Positions 19,271 through 28,951 of a stretch of DNA of 28,951 bases are shown piece after piece (positions within the stretch are counted from its first letter, which is position 1; every line of letters starts with the position of its first letter). Position numbers and translations under genes: made by a program. The DNA comes from Amphimedon queenslandica (Eukaryota > Porifera > Demospongiae > Haplosclerida > Niphatidae): contig NW_003546394.1 in NCBI RefSeq assembly GCF_000090795.2, positions 114,497-143,447 on the forward strand, in the 5' to 3' direction. The notes below the pieces were generated by a model. The model saw only the letters and a list, made by a program, of their open reading frames with translations. It ran no database searches and was not told the origin of the DNA.

Positions 19271-19562
19271 GTGTCTGGAGTCTGGACAGAGTTGCTATAA
19301 CTAACACAAGGTTTATAGAACTAACACAGGGTTAATAGAGCTAACACAAGGTCGCTCTAGGTAACAGAGAGTTCTTCGAGCAAATCCAGGGTCACTCAAG
19401 CAAACACAGAGTCTCTAAAGCTAAGCAAGAGTTGCTTGAGCTAAAGCAGGGTCCTTAGAGCTGACTCTGAGGCTTTCAAGCAAACACAGTCGCTCGAGCT
19501 AACAAAGAGTTGCTGAAGCTAACCGTGAGTCGCTCGAGCAAACAAAATGTCGCTCAACTTGT
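19271..19562. repeat. 20-bp tandem array (about 14 units)
   Basis: Consensus near GTCGCTCGAGCTAACACAGR. Units run from 19271 to about 19562, almost all exactly 20 bp (one of 18), with strong divergence between units (for example GTTGCTATAACTAACACAAG at 19291 and GTCGCTCGAGCAAACAAAAT at 19529). The rigid period with high sequence divergence suggests an old array with few length changes. Confidence 0.9.
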
Positions 19563-20389
19563 CAGGCTTTACTAATGTCATTACAATCCTTACAATACAA
19601 CTAATACTTACCTTTTATGTCTTTCCAGCTTGAGTAAGAGCAGTAACATCAAGCAGAAGCCTTCACCAAGCAGAAAAAGACCATTTTTCTTTCCAGTGAC
19701 ATGAATGAATAAGGATACTGCTAATAAATATGTTTAGAGCCCTTTTTCTCCACAAAATGAATTGGGCTGCTACTGCTACCTCTACCTCTTTGAAGAACTC
19801 TAACTAAGCAACCGTAAGGCAGATTGGGGTCAAAACTTCGCTATTCAAGTCCCTTAAATGGGAAAGCCTCTTCGAGATGGAGTCCATATCTTGCTAATTA
19901 GAAGGATTTACACAGTGCTTAGGGTATCATTCAAAACGTAATGAGTTATATAACATAATTATACAAATTTTTTTTTAATTTCTGTAATTATGTTGTGTGG
20001 TCAGTTATCTCATTGTATTCACCACCATGTGGTGCATTTTCATGCGTAAGGCCACATATGCCTTGGTGACTGTGAAAACAAGGTATATAAGTAAAATTTT
20101 GGGCCATAAAGTAAATGTATCATAACTAAAGCTTTTTCTTTTTTGTGACAGTGAAATATGTATACACACATATCGGATAGGGTGCATATTTTAAGGTTTT
20201 TGAAGCATTGCTATATTAATTTTCAAAAACATGTACTTTAGAAGAATAATTTTGAGAATAATAGCAAGGAATTGGAAACAATAATTGAACCATCATTACA
20301 AACTGAAGCATAGCATAATTATAGAAATGGTGAGCATAATATTCTCAGCCCTAGTAACTTATAAGTTCTTGGTTTCATGAAATACCTCA
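19563..20389. other. No gene recognised
   Basis: Non-coding as far as can be seen. A T-rich run lies near 19970 and ATG-rich sequence near 20030. Nothing else supported. Confidence 0.6.
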
Positions 20390-20391
20390 TC

Positions 20392-21420
20392 TTAACAAAT
20401 AGATAAGTCTAAGAAGTTGATGACTACTTTGGTTTCCATGATTAAAAAGCTACTTTTAAGACATTTGACATAATTACCTACTGTTTGCAGTTTCTTCAGA
20501 AGGAAGGTCATGTTTGAGAATTTGAAGAAGTTGTCATTCATGTTAATCTGAAGGAGGTGTATCACTCGGTTTGGATCTGCAAACAGCAGTTCCATGTGTT
20601 TAAACATGCTTGTTGTGGTATAGACAGGTAGTAACCAACTAACGCAATTTTTTCTTTGAATTGTAGGCTGTTTAACTGCATAATTAGCCATGTAGAATTG
20701 TTAAAATGATTTAAGCTCATGTTAATGTTAAGGAGTGGTAACACTAGATTTAGATCATAGATTACTAGGTCTAGAAATTTTGTCATTTCATCTCTTACGA
20801 TTTCTAGGCATTGTTTTTCTGGCATTTATGGGTATAAATTGGAGACGTCTGCAGTTACAAGTAGCATATCTTTGGGTATTATGTGTGTCTCTAAAAGTCG
20901 CATTAGCTGGCTTGAGTTTTTTAGGTGGTTGTCATATGCCTGAGGTAATGGTTTAGGGTATTATCGATAAACTTAGCTGTTTTTGAAAAAAGTGAATTTG
21001 TATGTGCCACTATAGGTCTAACTGGTGGCATACCATTACTGTCTAGTGTTTTGTGTACTTTTGGAAGACCATAGAGTTTTGGAGTTGGGTGGTTTTGGTC
21101 AGGTTAAAGATATCTGTAGAGGCGATATTGTTGAATGAGGTAGTTCTTAAAGTTTATCAATCCACTCTGAAGTACGTATCTGATCTTAAATGAACTAGGC
21201 ATTAGTCTATGTTATCATTGGTGTTCATGAGTACCAAGATTTTGTCTGCCGGTTTTATTGTTGTGTGGATTCTTAAGGCTATTTATTGGTTTCTGCTCCT
21301 TGCTGGGCAAGATTTTCGGTTTTGCTGGAGTTCTCAATATTTTGTCAACTTTGATCTGTGTGCTTTCAATGAAATCTTTTATGGCAGCATTACTGATAGT
21401 AAAAAATGGTAGGCAGTTGC
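20392..21420 (-). pseudogene. Penelope-like reverse transcriptase remnant
   Basis: On the minus strand: a TTIKPADKILVLMNTND block (about 21212-21265, relatives read KPADKG-x-x-VVM), KLYGLPKVHKTLDS (about 21045), RPIVAHTNSLFSKTAKFIDN, then LLVTADVSNLYP (about 20830, the first Asp of the RT active site). Later comes MNDNFFKFSNMTFL (about 20520), equivalent to the strand before the G-x-A-M-G block, which is degraded. Frames change several times and stops are frequent. No GIY-YIG endonuclease domain is visible. Order and spacing fit Penelope-like elements rather than LINEs; the copy is truncated at both ends. Confidence 0.75.
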
Positions 21421-21760
21421 TTTTAGTGGCTTTTTAAGAAACTTTATGTTGCTGTAGAGATAGGGGGTTTGCCGTCGCAGGTCAGTTTATGTGGCTTGTC
21501 CGATTGGCTGATTGCTGCGAGTCTGACTGCACTGCTGAGGTGATCATATTGCATGAGGAACGATAAATGTTTTGGAGGGTAAATCATTGTCATGGTAGAA
21601 TCATGAACCTTTACTTAGGATATTTAATTGACTGTGTCAATATGTGTGTGCTATAATTATGTACACTATTACCTTGTTTTTTGGTTTGATTTATTAAATA
21701 ATAGTTATAGCACAGAAAAGAGTGCTGTAAGGTTGATAATGGCACTAGGGGTGAAGTCGA
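21421..21760. other. No gene recognised
   Basis: Between the reverse transcriptase remnant and the hairpin. It could contain more decayed retroelement sequence, but I can identify none. Confidence 0.5.
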
Positions 21761-21763
21761 GAC

Positions 21764-21808
21764 AGCCAATACAGCACGAGGCGCGAAGTGCAGTGTGCTG
21801 TATTGGCT
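21764..21808. repeat. Perfect 14-bp hairpin
   Basis: Arms AGCCAATACAGCAC (21764-21777) and its exact reverse complement (21795-21808) enclose a 17-nt GC-rich loop (GAGGCGCGAAGTGC..). The hairpin begins exactly where the coding similarity of the minus-strand pseudogene 21806-23075 stops, so it is probably part of an inserted repeat that truncated it. Confidence 0.75.
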
Positions 21809-23075
21809 ATTGAAACTCCTGTTCCTCTCAACGTATATGTTTCACCGTCAATCTCAAATTTCACGTCATCTTCCAAATAATTTTAATGATAACTTCATTT
21901 CATGACATCTAACTTCTTCTAAACGTTTTACAGATTCCACTATTGGTTCAAGTACGGTGTTGATATAATGGACAATATCTCTATTCTTGCACAAAGTAAG
22001 TAATTGAATACTGATCTCAGTCTCTGTGAAAGGTTACCACAAGTGTAATAAAATAGACCTATCTAAAGATTAATGTGATAATAAAATGCATGAAGCATTT
22101 CTTGAACTGCATTACTTTAATTATCCACATATACTTTATATACATTTACCCAATTTATGAACTCCTATGTGTCATCCAATAGGGTTGCATATCTCAGCTT
22201 TATAATACAGCTGTCTTTGTGCACCACAAGGATCAACTGAATACTGATAATGAGTTTTGAACAAAGAGCCATCACGGAAGTCAGGAAGTAGTCCTTTTTC
22301 CATTGCAAGTGAGTTAAAAACCAATGTACATGTAAATGTATAATAGGTTTACATACATTTACATGTATACCGTGACTTGTTCAGTGATTTGTGGGGGGAA
22401 TTTTGGTGGTAAAATGTTTACATGATCATTGACATTAATTTGCCAAATCTTCCCTCTCTATACAGTACAGAGAAGGTTTTAAGTAAACAGATAAGAAGTC
22501 ACAAATGAAATGAAGGAAAAGTAGTTGCTATGTTTTCAACTTTAATGCTATACATGTAATGTACACTGCAGGTGAATGCCTATACATTGTCTCTTATAAA
22601 TTCCGAATGAAGAAGCTGCTGTAAAGATTCCTGAAGTGGTAAGTCATAGCAAATGTTTTTCATGTCCTTTCACTGACCATTTATAATTTCAAAAGTAGTA
22701 CCCAGAACTCTTCCGTTTGGTTCCTAATTTGGACAAAATGATCACTGACATAGATAGTTTTAATTAACTTGATAATTTATTTCATGATTATCATGCATTT
22801 CTTACATTATAATTCAGAGTTTCCTTAAAATATTTCTGTCGTTGATGATCTATTTCCAATCCTTGAAAAGGATGAGTGATTTTCGATGGCAGGTCTTCAA
22901 TATCAAAAGTGCTGTTTCCCTCTTTTCTCATGTGTTGCTGAATCTTAGAGTTAAATCCCACAAAGCATGGACATCGCTAATGACACCATTCAATGTTGTC
23001 TGAGTTACTTGCCTTTCTTCCAATGTCTTTAGTTGAAATAAAGCAGATGCTAGTGTAATTTCATCATGTCACCAA
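21806..23075 (-). pseudogene. Transposon-type protein with CNPLG block, multi-exon pseudogene
   Basis: Minus-strand pieces in order: ITLASALFQLKTLEERQVTQ (about 22965-23060), DIEDLPSKITHPFQGLEID and KYFKETLNYN (22812-22912), LPLQESLQQLLHSEFIRDN (22580-22640), DFRDGSLFKTH with QLYYKAEICNPIG (22178-22304), LFYYTCGNLSQRLRSVFNY (about 22000-22060), NTVLEPIVESVKRLEE (21925-21995), and VKFEIDGETYTLRGTGVSIA at the break. The blocks correspond to a multicopy protein of fish and invertebrate transposons that has a YYDD-x-x-x-CNPLG core. I cannot name the superfamily. Stops and frame changes occur between and within pieces; introns are likely. Its C-terminal half is missing beyond the hairpin. Confidence 0.65.
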
Positions 23076-23316
23076 TTTTCAACAAGATTTCATCCGATGT
23101 AATTACATCATTATGCCATGTAAGTCGGTTCAATCAATTTTATAGACAATGTTATAATTATTACAAAAATATGCTAAAAGATACCTTTTTAGTTCATGTA
23201 GTGGATGGAAGGTGACTTCCTCCTATAGGCAAGAGGAGCTGGGCAAATAACTGGTCCACCTTGCTTTCCAGTAAAAGTGAAAGGCACAGGGGGCTTGTCA
23301 CGATCCTCTAATATCT

Positions 23317-24194
23317 ATGCCATGTGTGATGATAATGGAGAGAGGGAAACTGAGTTTTGTCAATAAAAGATTGTTAAAGTTTATTTCTCTTCTTGTGAAC
23401 TCGCATGGCAATCAAGCACTTACCAATATTAGAGGAGGCCGCCAGCTCCATTACATTAGTGAAGAGTTGGAGCAGTTTCTTAGTAAGAATGCTATTATGT
23501 GATGAAATCTCCAAATCATCTAATGGCCTGGCAGAGATTGCTGTACAGTCTGTGAAACAAGCATTTAAGAAGCAAAGAACTACTTCACTAAGTGAAAATG
23601 TCTCTCGGTTTCGGTTTACATATAGGACACACCTCTTTCTACCACTGATTGTTCTCCTGCAGAGCTAATGTTAGGTAGTCCAGTGTGTACTAGATTGAAT
23701 TTACCAAAACTAGATTGAGTTCATCAGAATCAAGAGAGACAGAACACACACCATGATCAAAGAGAAAGAGAAAAGCTATTTCAAAAGTATCAGATCTGGG
23801 GTATGCTAAGAATTATAGGATATGTCATCCATGGGTTTTAGCTGTACTATTAAAGAACATTGGTTTAATAGTGTACATAGTAGAGTAAAATAAAGGAGCA
23901 AGATGGAAGACATATAGATCAGTTTAAAAGAGATATTTAAAAGAGAATAGTCAAACTACTTCTTTGGAGCAAGAGTCTGGAAAAATGGAAGACTTGGGAC
24001 ATCCACTCCAAATTACTGATACTAGGATAACTCCAGAAGACGCAGCTCCAGCTCCTCCAGAATCTTGAGCTACATGTCCAGCAGTTATACCACGACGCAG
24101 ATCAACTCGAGTATCCCATCCTCCAATGCTTGTCCCTACCACCTTAACTTTAAGAGGAGAGAAATGTAGTGACTTGGTACCCACAAATAACTAG
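23317..24194 (+). pseudogene. Ty3/Gypsy-type integrase C-terminal remnant
   Basis: Frame pieces include ISEELEQFLSKNAI, then SSNGLAEIAVQSVKQAFKKQ (the S-x-G-x-A-E integrase core block with its catalytic Glu, about 23515-23575). Next come SLSENVSRFRFTYRTH, a degraded ELM-x-G-type stretch and an RRSTRVSHPPMLV end before TAG 24192-24194, as at the C-terminus of many Gypsy polyproteins. The first catalytic Asp block is reduced to IRGGRQLHYIS. No protease, RT, RNase H or long terminal repeats were found in the window, so this is a 5'-truncated fragment. Confidence 0.75.
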
Positions 24195-24985
24195 CTACAC
24201 TTATGGTTTAGAATATTATGATTATAATGTCATGTATGCATACTTATGGTTTTTTAAATATGTGTAAATATCTTGGTGATCACATTTTATCAGTTTTGTA
24301 AATGATCTTTGCGATTAATATCTGAAATTGTAACAATTTAGTTTTAAGTTTATTCATACTTACATTTCCATTAACAGTACTGATTCATTTAAACTGATAT
24401 AAATCCCTTATTAAGTGAATTTTATCAACAAGTTATTTTTATCAGCTAAAAAGAGGGCATAGGTATTGAATGATGTAGTTGTAGACCTCATTCATTCAGT
24501 GTGATTACTTAATTGTTTTTATTATCCAAAACTCACATTAAATGCAGTCACGACAAAATATTAATGTACCTAGAAGAAATGGCAATTTTACACTGCATTT
24601 AGGAATGGTGATAGAAAAAAACTGCACCTGCAGTCAAGTTGGTTTCGCCAGAGGCATCACATATTTCAATACACAAACATCTCAACTTATGAGCTTTAAT
24701 TGCAGGCAATGGTTGTATGATTACAAAAGTTTAAAGGGAATGCTCAAGAGGATGCTGCATATTTTTATAAAAAAGAAACTGCAACAATTATATCAGCTTA
24801 TAAATTCTGTTATTAAACATTATAGTAAATGTCATGAACAAAAATGATATTATTGATGTAAGGATCATAAGCAGCCTATTATCTGTGATGAAACACCAAA
24901 ATTTGTGACGTTCTTATCAAAGACTCAAATAGAGCTAATCCCAGCAACAAAATCTTACATTAGACCTTTTTAAGATCTTAATGTT
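24195..24985. other. Unassigned; one open frame of unknown value
   Basis: AT-rich. A plus-strand frame of 101 codons (24542-24847) has a Cys-rich start (NCTCSQVGF) and a Lys-rich end, but no ribosome or splice context decides its use and I recognise no domain. Confidence 0.4.
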
Positions 24986-25205
24986 ACCTTAACACAATCT
25001 TGCTGCAAGTTCTCGTATGATCAGATAAAATCATTGGACAAGAAGTTTCAAATTCAGGCACAATCATGAAACTATTCTTACAAGACCTAGCAGGATCAGC
25101 AATGTTGATCTTGCAAGATCTTGCATGATCATGATGCAAGATGACTTAAGACCTTCAAGTGCTATCTTGCAAGAACAGTTTAAAATTTTTTTGCAAGATC
25201 TTCCA
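24986..25205. repeat. CAAGATC / GATCTTGC repeat patch
   Basis: Short words such as GATCTTGCAAGATC, TTGCATGATC and TTGCAAGATC recur on both strands, densest at 25110-25145 and 25190-25205. This forms overlapping small palindromes. There is no fixed period. Confidence 0.65.
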
Positions 25206-26267
25206 TGGTCAAAAATTGTAAAGGAAAGTCTAACAGTTACCATTATAAAAAACATAATTATGTTACAAGGCAAAAAATACAGTTATATGAAACAGTTTGA
25301 TGCATGAAAAAATTACTGCAATATCACAATTAATCAGTTATCTTCAGTGCATCCTCTTTTCTTTTTATTACTCGCAACATTTCCTCCTGATTTGACTAGC
25401 ATATGTCTGGAGAGACGAGTCATCATACTTAAATAAAGCTTTGACACATTCTGTAATCCATAAAAGTAATGAAATAAATAATAGGGAATAAAAACCACAT
25501 ACCTTCTCATAACTTCACTTATGTTTGCTCTAATCCTTGTTTTTTGGATCTAATTGATGAAACATAACTGGATGATACCATTTCTTTCTCAGTAAACAAT
25601 ATGTCCATTAGCTGTAAGGAATACTTAGATGGATTTGTTCCCCTTACACTTACTAAATCCACACCACTTTCTTACACAAATGCAATCACTAGGTTCTCAC
25701 CTACAAATACATGTAATAGGGATAATCCCTTGTAGTTATAAACTTGCCGTGTGCTTCACTTTCTTTCGTGCCACTATCACTGCTAGACTAATAAATAGGA
25801 AAAACATTTTTAGAAAAGCAATTGTTACTTACAGAATAACCACCATTCTTTAAAAGCATTAATAAGGTATTCATTTTTCTTTCTATCCAATCAAGCCTCT
25901 CCTGTCAACACTCAGTAATACATTGTACAACATGCACATGTACTTTTAATGGTATAGACTTGGTATTCAATCTACAAGTAGGTGTTGCTGGTTAGATGAT
26001 GTGAGTAAATGAAACTGCAAAGTCTACACTATTATCCTGCAAACAGATGGACAATACAATATTTATAATAATATTATGTTACTTTTGTTATAGTGATTTT
26101 AGAAGAAGCTTTTTGGCATTTCTGATGTCTCTTCATCATCAGAGTATGTTAAGAATAATACAAAACTTTAAAAAAACATTATTAAAATGTCAAAACCTAC
26201 ACTCGGGTTCTTATTATAGACATTTGCTTCTATTTTGATATCTATTAAAAGAAGCAGATAGTCAGCA
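25206..26267. other. No gene recognised
   Basis: AT-rich, no supported coding region or repeat array on either strand. Confidence 0.55.
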
Positions 26268-26540
26268 TTATAGGGAGACATTGTTTTTTCTATTAGGCTT
26301 AGGCGGCGTTAAAATTATAACCATGTCTTCATCATCACTAGATGAGCTCCCGCTATCTGCAATAACAATCACTTTCTTTATTGGGTCTGGCTTTGTTCCT
26401 ACTACTACTGACATCTACTCAAAATGTGTACCCAAAATTGTGACATCAAAAGTTTCGCCTTTGCTCTTCCCAGTTACTTTACTATTTATATATGTGTTCT
26501 TCCAATACTGGCTGTCCAGATTCTGTTTCTAAGTTCCTGA
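26268..26540 (-). pseudogene. Possible exon of unknown acidic protein
   Basis: On the minus strand an acceptor-like AATTTCAG near 26540 is followed by YWKNTYINSKVTGKSKGETF and DVTILGTHFE, one TAG, then a run ending VIVIADSGSSSSDEDMVIIL and stop 26268-26270. The Ser/Asp-rich tail and absence of low-complexity DNA make it look coding, with one lesion. No domain recognised. Confidence 0.35.
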
Positions 26541-26800
26541 AATTAACTACATATTCCTTTCTGCTATCAGATCTGACAAGGTCTACTGTACACCATACTA
26601 AATTTTAAAAATAATATTATAGGCAGTGAGGACTGACATTCAAAGATGTGTCCTAAATGATCCAGCCAAACAAATTTTTGATCAGACATATGACGTATGC
26701 CACCGTCATTTATTGATAAGACACACAATGTACATGTATAAGCTGTAATTGGATGCCATAGTGGCTAGTGTAATACCCACTGATAGTAGCCTATAGCAAT

Positions 26801-26826
26801 CACACACACACGCATGCACACACACG
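26801..26826. repeat. CA microsatellite
   Basis: CACACACACACGCATGCACACACACG, a short imperfect dinucleotide run. Confidence 0.9.
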
Positions 26827-26922
26827 CCACTACATTGCTCTTAACTTTGTCAATAAACCAAGTAGCAAGCTACTTAAATTAATCAACAATCATTATTTCA
26901 CGACATTGTCATCAAATTATTA

Positions 26923-27112
26923 TCAAAATTTTGTATCGCTAATTTTCACTGGTTTATTACCGGTTTCAGCTGGATCAGACTCAGCTACTTCAAGCGCCTT
27001 GCGACTAAGCTTTCTCAGTTTATATTCATCCTGAATCTTACATACATCTGACACAAGTTACAAGTCTGATATCTTACCAGAGAGCCTACAAAACTCAGAA
27101 TCATAATAAAAA
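26923..27112 (-). pseudogene. Possible terminal exon of unknown protein
   Basis: The minus-strand frame reads EDIFYYDSEFCRLSGKISDL, a stop, then DEYKLRKLSRKALEVAESDP and AETGNKPVKISDTKF to TGA 26923-26925. Its charged composition resembles coding sequence. A GTAAG near 27080 could be a donor that removes the stop. It could be upstream of the piece at 26268-26540. Family unknown. Confidence 0.3.
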
Positions 27113-27303
27113 ATGTCTTCACTCTTCCAACACAACAACATAAAAACATGTGACTGCGTAACTGGATGGTGCGTATGCTCAAGATATCAATCACACCCTA
27201 GATCTAATAGACAGACATGCCTATGCATGTGTGAACATTATTCTCTTCTACTGCAGTGTTTTTACAACTATAAAAGTTTTGTTCACATTAATGGATTAAG
27301 ATT

Positions 27304-28074
27304 ATGCCACAAATAAAGTATAAGCAGTATCTATCAAACCTTGCTGTTGCAATTCCAAAAACTACTGCCTTTAAACAAAAAGGAAATGAAACCAATAGAC
27401 CTAAACTGGATCATAGTCAAAAGTCTGAGGCAGAGGCAGCTGATCATGATCCTGTAACAAGAAGGAAGCTGCCAGATTTTACAGTACCGATCAGTTAACC
27501 CCATTTCCAAGGCAAACACTGTGATATTGGAAAAAATTGAACATATTAGTATTGTTATAATTCAAGACTGAAAATCTTGAATTACGTCATCGCATGCTAT
27601 ATTCTTAAACACATAGCACTGATGAGAGTGATGAAAGTTTACACAAAGAAGGAATTAGTATTCATGAGAATGAGACTGTTGGAGTTAAGGTCATTGATGA
27701 ATCTGGTGGAACTCTGCAAGCAGTGACAACATTGGGCAAGAAATTGGAAATGAATTTGAAAAAGCAGATGATATCAGCAGGATTAATAAAAGAGGAGATA
27801 TCACTGGTGTTAATGAAAATTATGATAAGAGAGGAGATACAAGTGAAACCAATGACATGGATTCAAATGAAACAGTTGAAAGTGATATAAATGAAGCAGT
27901 GAGTACAACTGATGCAGATAGAGATGGAATGGATGGTGATGTTAGTAAAGATATTGATAGTGTCAGTGACTGCAGTGAGTTTAATGCAGAAGCTAACAGC
28001 ACAGTAAGTATTCTTTCTATAATGCAAAAATGCATTAATTTTATTCATAAAGATAATCTGCACTCTTCTGTTTG
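27304..28074 (+). pseudogene. Unknown acidic, Ser/Thr/Asp-rich protein
   Basis: ATG 27304 opens a basic 64-residue frame (MPQIKYKQYLSNLAV ... RRKLPDF). About 110 bp later, after a possible acceptor ACATAG near 27610-27615, an acidic frame starts STDESDESLHKEGISIHENE. Near 27720 the coding-like signal moves to another frame and runs through NEFEKADDISRINKRGDITG and SDINEAVSTTDADRDGMDGD to a stop at about 28072. One gene with a frameshift near 27720 is the simplest reading. The acidic part is repetitive and probably disordered. No domain recognised, and it could be the N-terminal part of a transposon protein. Confidence 0.35.
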
Positions 28075-28322
28075 ATGGAGGTAGGATTGATGCAGTTAGA
28101 TGTTGGTATAGCATCATGAATTATGCAGTTATCAACTAACTATCTTTTAAGGCAATTCAAAGCCAATTAATTAAACAGAATTAAAAATATTTAACTTAGT
28201 TATAAAGTTTAAAACAATTGTTAATTTATCGGTACACAAGATTGTAATTAATTATGCTGTGTGAGCAACTGATCACGAAGGTTTTGTCCACTTGCAAGGG
28301 GGTGTCACTCGTATATATCCTG

Positions 28323-28440
28323 TGTTTCACCTGCGACCCTGATCAAAACTGAATCAAGACATCAAAGGCACAATCAGATTGAGATCAAGGGATCAAGATT
28401 ATGCTGGTATTGACATCAAAAGATCAAAGATTAAAATTTA
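28323..28440. repeat. GATCAA/ATCAAG-rich patch
   Basis: Irregular recurrence of GATCAA, ATCAAG and ATCAAAG over about 110 bp, of similar style to the patch at 24986-25205 but with a different core. Confidence 0.5.
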
Positions 28441-28542
28441 AAACGTATATTTTCTGTATATCTTTCATTATTTTAATTAATAACACTTGATTAACTATTC
28501 GTATTAGTTATTAATAACAATGAATAATTAATTACATTGCAA

Positions 28543-28831
28543 ATGCTAAATGTGAATGATGGAAGTGATCAGGGAGACAAAGTTGCTGTTTCGTTACATG
28601 TTGATGATCGTTGCATTAAGAAAGCGTGGAGATTCGATGACTCACATATATCCTTTTACACTAGAGACATGGTAGAAGCTGACCTCATACAGCTCTATCC
28701 GGACATTGCAAGAAAAGGGCACAAATTGGATCTGTGGTACTATGATGAACTAATTGGAGAGGTATTGATCTATAGCATTATTATTGTCTGAAAAATTGGT
28801 CATTTTAGGTAAAAGTTGAGAGTGAAATGAT
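28543..28831 (+). pseudogene. PB1-like N-terminal exon of a transposon-type protein
   Basis: ATG 28543 starts MLNVNDGSDQGDKVAVSLHV, followed by ISFYTRDMVEADLIQLYP and KLDLWYYDELIGE up to a donor at 28762 (GAG/GTATTG). A 47-bp intron ends in TTTTAG and the frame resumes at 28809 with VKVESEM, where a missing base puts TGA in frame. Alternating strands, an L-x-x-L-x-P helix and an acidic D-E loop suggest a PB1-like ubiquitin fold. This is a weak, memory-based call. The rest of the gene lies outside the window or is lost. Confidence 0.45.
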
Positions 28832-28843
28832 TTGAGGTATACC

Positions 28844-28951
28844 CTAGTCTCCTTCTCTCAAGCCGCCTCAATAAATGCTTCAGTCGGGTACAGAACTCTC
28901 CACGCTAAGGAATGCCTTAAAGTCATACCGGAGAGAGGTAATCATCAGGAG
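28844..28951. repeat. Possible start of another dispersed repeat
   Basis: Composition changes abruptly to GC-richer sequence beginning CCCTAGTCTCCTTC. The fold-back at 8348 is preceded by a similar CTAGTCTC. No end is visible and no coding function is assigned. Confidence 0.3.

Noticed and set aside
17364..19562. CRISPR array
   Set aside because: Repeats are contiguous or diverged with no unique spacers, and the genome is eukaryotic.
24542..24847. SWIM or zinc-finger protein (NCTCSQ)
   Set aside because: Only one C-x-C pair is seen and the second half of a SWIM motif is absent.
28274..28325. Possible coding fragment HEGFVHLQGGVTRIYP
   Set aside because: It recalls a segment of calcium-channel alpha2-delta/VWA-Cache proteins, but it is only about 16 residues, ends in repeat-like DNA and has no flanking support.
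1..28951. tRNA and rRNA genes
   Set aside because: No cloverleaf with intact A and B box spacing and no rRNA-like stretch was recognised by eye; a tRNAscan run would decide.

Overview
This window looks like nuclear DNA from an early-branching marine invertebrate. A sponge or a similar animal is the best guess, but the sequence does not prove it. The base composition is AT-rich. Genes are broken by very short introns (about 47-101 bp) with GT..AG ends. The recognisable proteins belong to transposon families common in sponge, cnidarian and fish genomes. No gene could be assigned a bacterial, viral or clearly host cellular function. Nearly everything recognisable is a decayed mobile element, several of them nested.

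Layout. (1) 0.85-3.66 kb, minus strand: a multi-exon pseudogene of a transposon-like protein with the H-x-D-x-C-x-G-Q-x-K-N-N block (DUF7869-like). (2) 3.73-9.36 kb: a DNA transposon with ~95-bp terminal inverted repeats (TIRs) and two tail-to-tail genes: a SWIM/YqaJ-nuclease/PHD protein (plus) and a THAP + DDE_Tnp_4 transposase (minus). This is the ISL2EU-type architecture. A second TIR element (3935-5280) lies in the first intron of the YqaJ gene. Its two TIRs carry inward-facing TATA boxes and it holds two ORFs of unknown family. (3) 9.38-12.84 kb, plus: a decayed Helitron Rep/helicase. (4) 13.48-16.26 kb: an OTU-protease-like pseudogene split by a pogo-like transposon (13801-16114), which also carries a small HIRAN-like gene on its opposite strand. 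(5) 16.3-19.6 kb: mostly non-coding, with a ~66-bp minisatellite (17364-17955), a second copy of an exon seen near 3.5 kb (18262-18571) and a 20-bp tandem array (19271-19562). (6) 20.4-24.2 kb: a Penelope-like reverse transcriptase remnant (minus), a hairpin repeat, another transposon-protein pseudogene (minus) and the end of a Gypsy-type integrase (plus). (7) 24.2-29 kb: mostly unassigned, with short acidic ORFs, a CAAGATC-rich repeat patch and a PB1-like exon at the right end.

The genes work together only inside each element: transposase and YqaJ/PHD protein in one, pogo transposase and HIRAN protein in another. All large genes carry stops or frameshifts, so I infer none is active here. The nesting gives relative ages: Helitron/OTU is older than pogo, and the ISL2EU-like element is older than the 1.35-kb element inside it.

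The best candidates for something undescribed are the 1.35-kb element with promoter-bearing TIRs and two orphan proteins, and the antisense HIRAN gene carried by the pogo-like element.
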